A DNA stretch of 8,531 nucleotides. Origin: Actinomycetes bacterium (GTDB lineage: Bacteria; Actinomycetota; Acidimicrobiia; Spongiisociales; UBA5794). The stretch's first letter is position 1. Each line of letters opens with the position of its first letter. The stretch lies in NCBI GenBank assembly GCA_023336875.1, contig JAMBLH010000112.1, positions 1 to 8,531 of the forward strand, given 5' to 3'. Shown here one piece after another: positions 5,635 to 8,531 of this stretch. The translations under genes and the position numbers were made by a program. The notes beneath the pieces were generated by a model. That model did no database searches, was not told the DNA's origin, and saw only the letters and a program-made list of their open reading frames with translations.

Positions 5635-7223
5635 ACCGGCTTGTGGACGTCTGTCCCGACAAGGGCTTCTACCGGGCTGGCGACACAGTCCTCCTCAGTG
5701 CCGCCGTATCCGGCACCGGTGCGTTCACCGTGGAGTGCCAGATATCGCACCTTGCGACCAAAGTGGCCGCCATCACTGCCCCGATCTTGGTCACAGGAGA
5801 CGAAGGCACCGTTGGATTCGAGTGGCTGCCTCCTCCGGTCGCTCCCCGCGGCTATGGGGTGGACGTGCAACTCATCGACCGTCTGGGCCACACAGTTGAC
5901 TCGTATTCGACGGCGTTCGACGTGCTCCCGGACTGGACGGCATACCCGCGCTACGGATTCCTGTCCGACTTCGCACCACATCGCAGCGACATGGCGGCAA
6001 CCCTGGATGAACTGGTCCGATTCCACATCAACGGTCTGCAGTTCTATGACTGGCAGTATCGACACGATGACCCCATTGCTCCAAGCATTGAGTTCGACGA
6101 CCCACTCGGTCGGCGATTGTCCCTCGAAACAATCCAGGGATTAGCGGACGAAGCTCGCAAGCGGGGAATGGCGACGATGGCATACGTCGCCGTGTACGCC
6201 GCGTCCGCCGCGTTCTGGCGAGCGAATCCACAGTGGGCGCTCTACGACGACTCCGGCAAGCCCCTGAAGTTCGGCGAAGACTTCCTCGGACTGATGAACC
6301 CCACACGCGGAACCCAATGGGCCAACCACCTCCAACAGCGATGTGATGAAATCCTGGCCGACCTGCCATTCGACGGGATCCACATCGATCAGTACGGCGA
6401 ACCACGCACCGCTTTCGACGCAAGCGGCAACCTTGTCGAACTGCCAGCTGCATTCGTCGAATTCGTCACAGAGTTCAAAGAGCGGCACCCGGAATCTCCC
6501 ACCACATTCAATGCCGTGAAGAACTGGCCAATCGAGGCACTCGTATCAGCACCGACGGACTTCGTCTACATCGAACTCTGGCCTGACACGCCCACCTATC
6601 GCGCAATCGGTGAGATCGTGAATGCTGCGCACACGGAATCGGGCGGCAAACCAGTCGTGATCGCGCTCTACCTGCCGAAAGACCGGCCGATCAACATCCG
6701 CCTCGCCGACGCTGTGATCATCGCCAATGGAGGGTCACGAATAGAACTTGGCGAACAGGGCCGACTCCTGTCCGACCCATACTTCCCTCTCCACGAAGCG
6801 CTGTCGCCAGGATTGCGTGATGTGTTGCGACGCTACAGCGACTTCCGTGTTCGGTACGGAGACTTGCTGGGTCCGACAAGCACCCCGTCGCGCTCGAGAA
6901 TCAGGTCCGCCGACGACCTTTGGGCAGTGGCACGCGACGTTCCGGGCTGGATCACGATCAACCTCGTGAACATGTCCGGAATCGGCGAAGCCCGATGGGA
7001 TGAGGCCCATTCCATGCCACAGCAGCTCACCGACGTCTCTATCGATATCGACACAGAAACTGCGGTCCGCCAGGTCTGGTGGGCCAGCCCAGATAGAAAC
7101 GACTGCCACCTCAAGCCCACGAAATGGAGTACCGAGGACGGCAATATTCATGTGACGGTGCCGGCAATCGACTACTGGACGATAGTGGTGATAGAACTCG
7201 ATTCAGAAAAGGAAGCCTCATAG
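5631..7223 (+). CDS. GH66 dextranase-like glycoside hydrolase, apparently cytoplasmic
   Basis: GH66 holds endo-dextranases and cycloisomaltooligosaccharide glucanotransferases, both acting on alpha-1,6-glucan with retention. The 530 residues show a beta-sandwich at about 1-100 (DKGFYRAGDTVLLSAAVSG), a (beta/alpha)8 barrel at about 105-415, and a C-terminal beta domain to the end. Diagnostic motifs are YGFLSDF (108-114), HINGLQFYDWQYRH (132-145), GLMNPTRGTQW (220-230), FDGIHIDQYGE (247-257) and YIELWPDTPTY (313-323). By analogy with Streptococcus mutans dextranase (D385/E453), D253 is the nucleophile and E315 the acid/base. There is no signal peptide, unlike well-known secreted members. I see no inserted CBM35 module of the kind found in the glucanotransferases, so dextranase activity is more likely. 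ATG 5631 overlaps the permease stop by four bases (ATGA) behind GGGGATGAAGGG. Substrates would be imported isomalto-oligosaccharides, short dextrans or cyclic forms (inference). Confidence 0.87.
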   Translation: MNRLVDVCPDKGFYRAGDTVLLSAAVSGTGAFTVECQISHLATKVAAITAPILVTGDEGTVGFEWLPPPVAPRGYGVDVQLIDRLGHTVDSYSTAFDVLPDWTAYPRYGFLSDFAPHRSDMAATLDELVRFHINGLQFYDWQYRHDDPIAPSIEFDDPLGRRLSLETIQGLADEARKRGMATMAYVAVYAASAAFWRANPQWALYDDSGKPLKFGEDFLGLMNPTRGTQWANHLQQRCDEILADLPFDGIHIDQYGEPRTAFDASGNLVELPAAFVEFVTEFKERHPESPTTFNAVKNWPIEALVSAPTDFVYIELWPDTPTYRAIGEIVNAAHTESGGKPVVIALYLPKDRPINIRLADAVIIANGGSRIELGEQGRLLSDPYFPLHEALSPGLRDVLRRYSDFRVRYGDLLGPTSTPSRSRIRSADDLWAVARDVPGWITINLVNMSGIGEARWDEAHSMPQQLTDVSIDIDTETAVRQVWWASPDRNDCHLKPTKWSTEDGNIHVTVPAIDYWTIVVIELDSEKEAS

Positions 7224-8305
7224 TGGACCTCTACGACCGAAGCATCGAGATCATCCTGGCGAACCAGGCCCACAGCGGCGCCTACCCGGCATCCCCGAAT
7301 TTCCCGACATACCGGTACAGCTGGTACCGGGACGGGTCATACATCGCCTACGCAATGGATCTCGTTGGGGAGCACGACAGCTCTCGCAGATTCCACCAGT
7401 GGGCAGCCACCGTGGTCAACGCCCGGGCCGACACGATCCGCCGCGCTGTCGCCAAGGCGGCGCACAACGAGCCGTTGACCGGTTCCGACTTCCTGCACAC
7501 GCGGTACACAATCGACGGTAACGAAGCCAGCGGGGAGAACTGGCCCGACTACCAGCTCGATGGATTCGGGACGTGGCTGTGGTCGCTCAACGAACACCAA
7601 CGGCACACAGGCATAGAGTTGGACGCGAAATGGAGGACCGCTGCCACCCTGGTAGCCGACTATCTCACAGCCCTTTGGGCAAGACCAAGCTACGACTGTT
7701 GGGAAGAATTTCCGGACAACGTGCATACGCACACGTTGGCGGCGATTCATGGAGGTCTTGTTGCCCATCAGGCGTTCGATGGTGCCGACCATCGAATGAC
7801 GCTCGCCGCTCTTTCGGAGTTCATTGAGACGAAGACCAGGATGAACGGTCATTACGTCAAGTTTCCCGGGTCCGATGCCGTCGATGCGAGCTTGTTAGGG
7901 CTGGCCATTCCCTATCGCGTCGTAGATCTCGATCATCCGGGGATGCTGGATACGGTCGCCCAAATCGAAGCGACGCTCCGGAAGGGTGGAGGTGTGCATC
8001 GGTACCCCACGGACACCTTCTACGGCGGGGGCGAATGGCTGCTACTCACCTGCTGGCTTGCCTGGTACTACTTGGAGAGCGGAGCATATGGCGAGGCGCA
8101 GACTGCCATCGACTGGGTGGAAGCACATGTCACAGCGGAAGGGCACCTGCCAGAGCAAGTCCCCGAGAATCTCAATGATCCGGCGTGCTACGGGCCCTGG
8201 CGCGAGAGATGGGGCGATAGTGCATCGCCGTTGTTGTGGTCGCATGCCATGTATCTCGTCTGTGAGACTCTCCGACGCCATGCCTCCAAGCAGTCCGCCA
8301 ACTGA
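7223..8305 (+). CDS. GH15 glucoamylase/glucodextranase-like exo-hydrolase, catalytic domain only
   Basis: GH15 enzymes are inverting exo-hydrolases that release beta-glucose from the non-reducing ends of alpha-glucans; one branch, glucodextranase, prefers alpha-1,6 links. The 360 residues fit a single (alpha/alpha)6 barrel. Motifs in order are SGAYPASPNFPTYRYSWYRDGSY (18-40), NWPDYQLDGFGTWLW (106-120), CWEEF (159-163), LPEQV (309-313) and SPLLWSHAMYL (335-345). E161 should be the general acid and E311 the general base. Bacterial GH15 enzymes usually have an N-terminal beta-sandwich domain of roughly 250 residues, which is absent here. There is no signal peptide. GTG 7223 shares its G with the upstream stop codon (TAGTG) and has AAGGAAG (7209-7215) seven bases before it. 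An in-frame ATG at 7124 lies inside GH66 and adds residues unlike the family. It probably finishes to glucose the oligosaccharides cut by GH66. Alpha-1,6 preference is inferred from context. Confidence 0.88.
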   Translation: MDLYDRSIEIILANQAHSGAYPASPNFPTYRYSWYRDGSYIAYAMDLVGEHDSSRRFHQWAATVVNARADTIRRAVAKAAHNEPLTGSDFLHTRYTIDGNEASGENWPDYQLDGFGTWLWSLNEHQRHTGIELDAKWRTAATLVADYLTALWARPSYDCWEEFPDNVHTHTLAAIHGGLVAHQAFDGADHRMTLAALSEFIETKTRMNGHYVKFPGSDAVDASLLGLAIPYRVVDLDHPGMLDTVAQIEATLRKGGGVHRYPTDTFYGGGEWLLLTCWLAWYYLESGAYGEAQTAIDWVEAHVTAEGHLPEQVPENLNDPACYGPWRERWGDSASPLLWSHAMYLVCETLRRHASKQSAN

Positions 8306-8469
8306 TCTTGGCTTGTCGGTTTGGTGAACGGGTCCGGGTTCATCGGAGACCGTAATCCATGAGGTCGGTCAGCTCGGTCGAACTCGCCCAATACCGCGGC
8401 AACGCCGGAGTCTTCCCTGTCTGGATTGGATCGATCTCGGGTTCCATAGTTCTTCTACCGATCCTTCTA
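8306..8469. other. Intergenic spacer after the operon
   Basis: No convincing gene is seen on either strand. A short minus-strand frame here is the edge of a shadow of the GH15 gene. The spacer holds a direct repeat of TTCTACCG (8453-8460 and 8465-8472, 12-bp period) just before the next hairpin, and CGGGTTCC occurs at 8438-8445 and again in the hairpin. A weak stem (8323-8344, GGTGAAC with GTTCATC) might end the operon transcript. Confidence 0.4.
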
Positions 8470-8494
8470 CCGGGTTCCGAGAGTCGGAACCCGG
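8470..8494. terminator. Perfect 11-bp hairpin between operon and next gene
   Basis: CCGGGTTCCGA (8470-8480) and TCGGAACCCGG (8484-8494) are exact reverse complements around a GAG loop. No T-run follows on the plus strand; instead the ribosome-binding site AAGGAG of the next gene starts at the very next base. It could be the terminator of the sugar operon, a leader hairpin that limits translation of the downstream gene, or part of a recombination site if that gene is an integrase. Confidence 0.5.
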
Positions 8495-8508
8495 AAGGAG
8501 AAGCAATC

Positions 8509-8531
8509 GTGAAAGGCTACGTAGCAAAGAA
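8509..8531 (+). CDS. Start of a truncated gene, possibly a tyrosine integrase
   Basis: GTG 8509 has a near-perfect AAGGAG (8495-8500) eight bases upstream, so a gene very probably begins here and runs out of the window. Only MKGYVAK and part of a codon are visible. This short basic start resembles, from memory, the N-termini of actinobacterial phage-type site-specific integrases (MKGYVxKKGxxYYAVI...). Seven residues cannot establish that. The start itself is likely; the product is a guess. Confidence 0.35.

Noticed and set aside
8323..8344. Weak stem GGTGAAC/GTTCATC as operon terminator
   Set aside because: It has a short stem with a G-T pair, an eight-base loop and no T-run; the hairpin at 8470-8494 is far stronger.
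1..8531. CRISPR array, insertion sequence or rRNA
   Set aside because: No regularly spaced repeats, transposase motifs or rRNA-like sequence were seen.

Overview
The window looks like a chromosomal segment of a GC-rich Gram-positive bacterium, most likely an actinobacterium and possibly Acidimicrobiia. The reasons are the many GTG starts, the high-GC coding style, and a lipoprotein with a Thr/Ala/Pro/Glu linker of the TTTTAAPE type that I associate with Acidimicrobiia. The assignment is made from memory and is tentative.

Layout. (1) Positions 63-1011, minus strand: remains of a secreted PKD-domain protein. It is broken by a frameshift at about 400-411 and apparently by an internal deletion. 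A perfect 23-bp inverted repeat (143-194) lies just past the end of its conserved domain. (2) Positions 1012-1177: a short regulatory region with a sigma70-like promoter (1119-1147) and an inverted repeat (1147-1162) at the expected transcription start. (3) Positions 1178-8305: six tightly packed plus-strand genes. They encode a ROK-family repressor, a lipoprotein sugar-binding protein, two CUT1 ABC permeases, a GH66 dextranase-like enzyme and a GH15 glucoamylase/glucodextranase-like enzyme. From the first permease on, the genes overlap by 1-4 bases. (4) Positions 8306-8531: a spacer with a strong hairpin, then the first codons of a gene (GTG at 8509) that may be an integrase.

How the genes fit together (inference from family knowledge). 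The binding protein and the two permeases would import an alpha-glucan oligosaccharide, with energy from an ATPase encoded elsewhere. GH66 enzymes act inside alpha-1,6-glucan chains, and GH15 enzymes release glucose from non-reducing ends. Neither hydrolase has a signal peptide, so both appear cytoplasmic. The simplest reading is an operon for uptake and intracellular breakdown of isomalto-oligosaccharides, dextran fragments or cyclic isomalto-oligosaccharides, controlled by the ROK repressor. The catalytic residues of both hydrolases are visible and intact.

Most unusual points: a GH66 enzyme that appears to be cytoplasmic, a minimal GH15 domain, no ordinary start codon for the first permease downstream of the preceding gene, a strong hairpin between the binding-protein and permease genes, and the decayed PKD gene.
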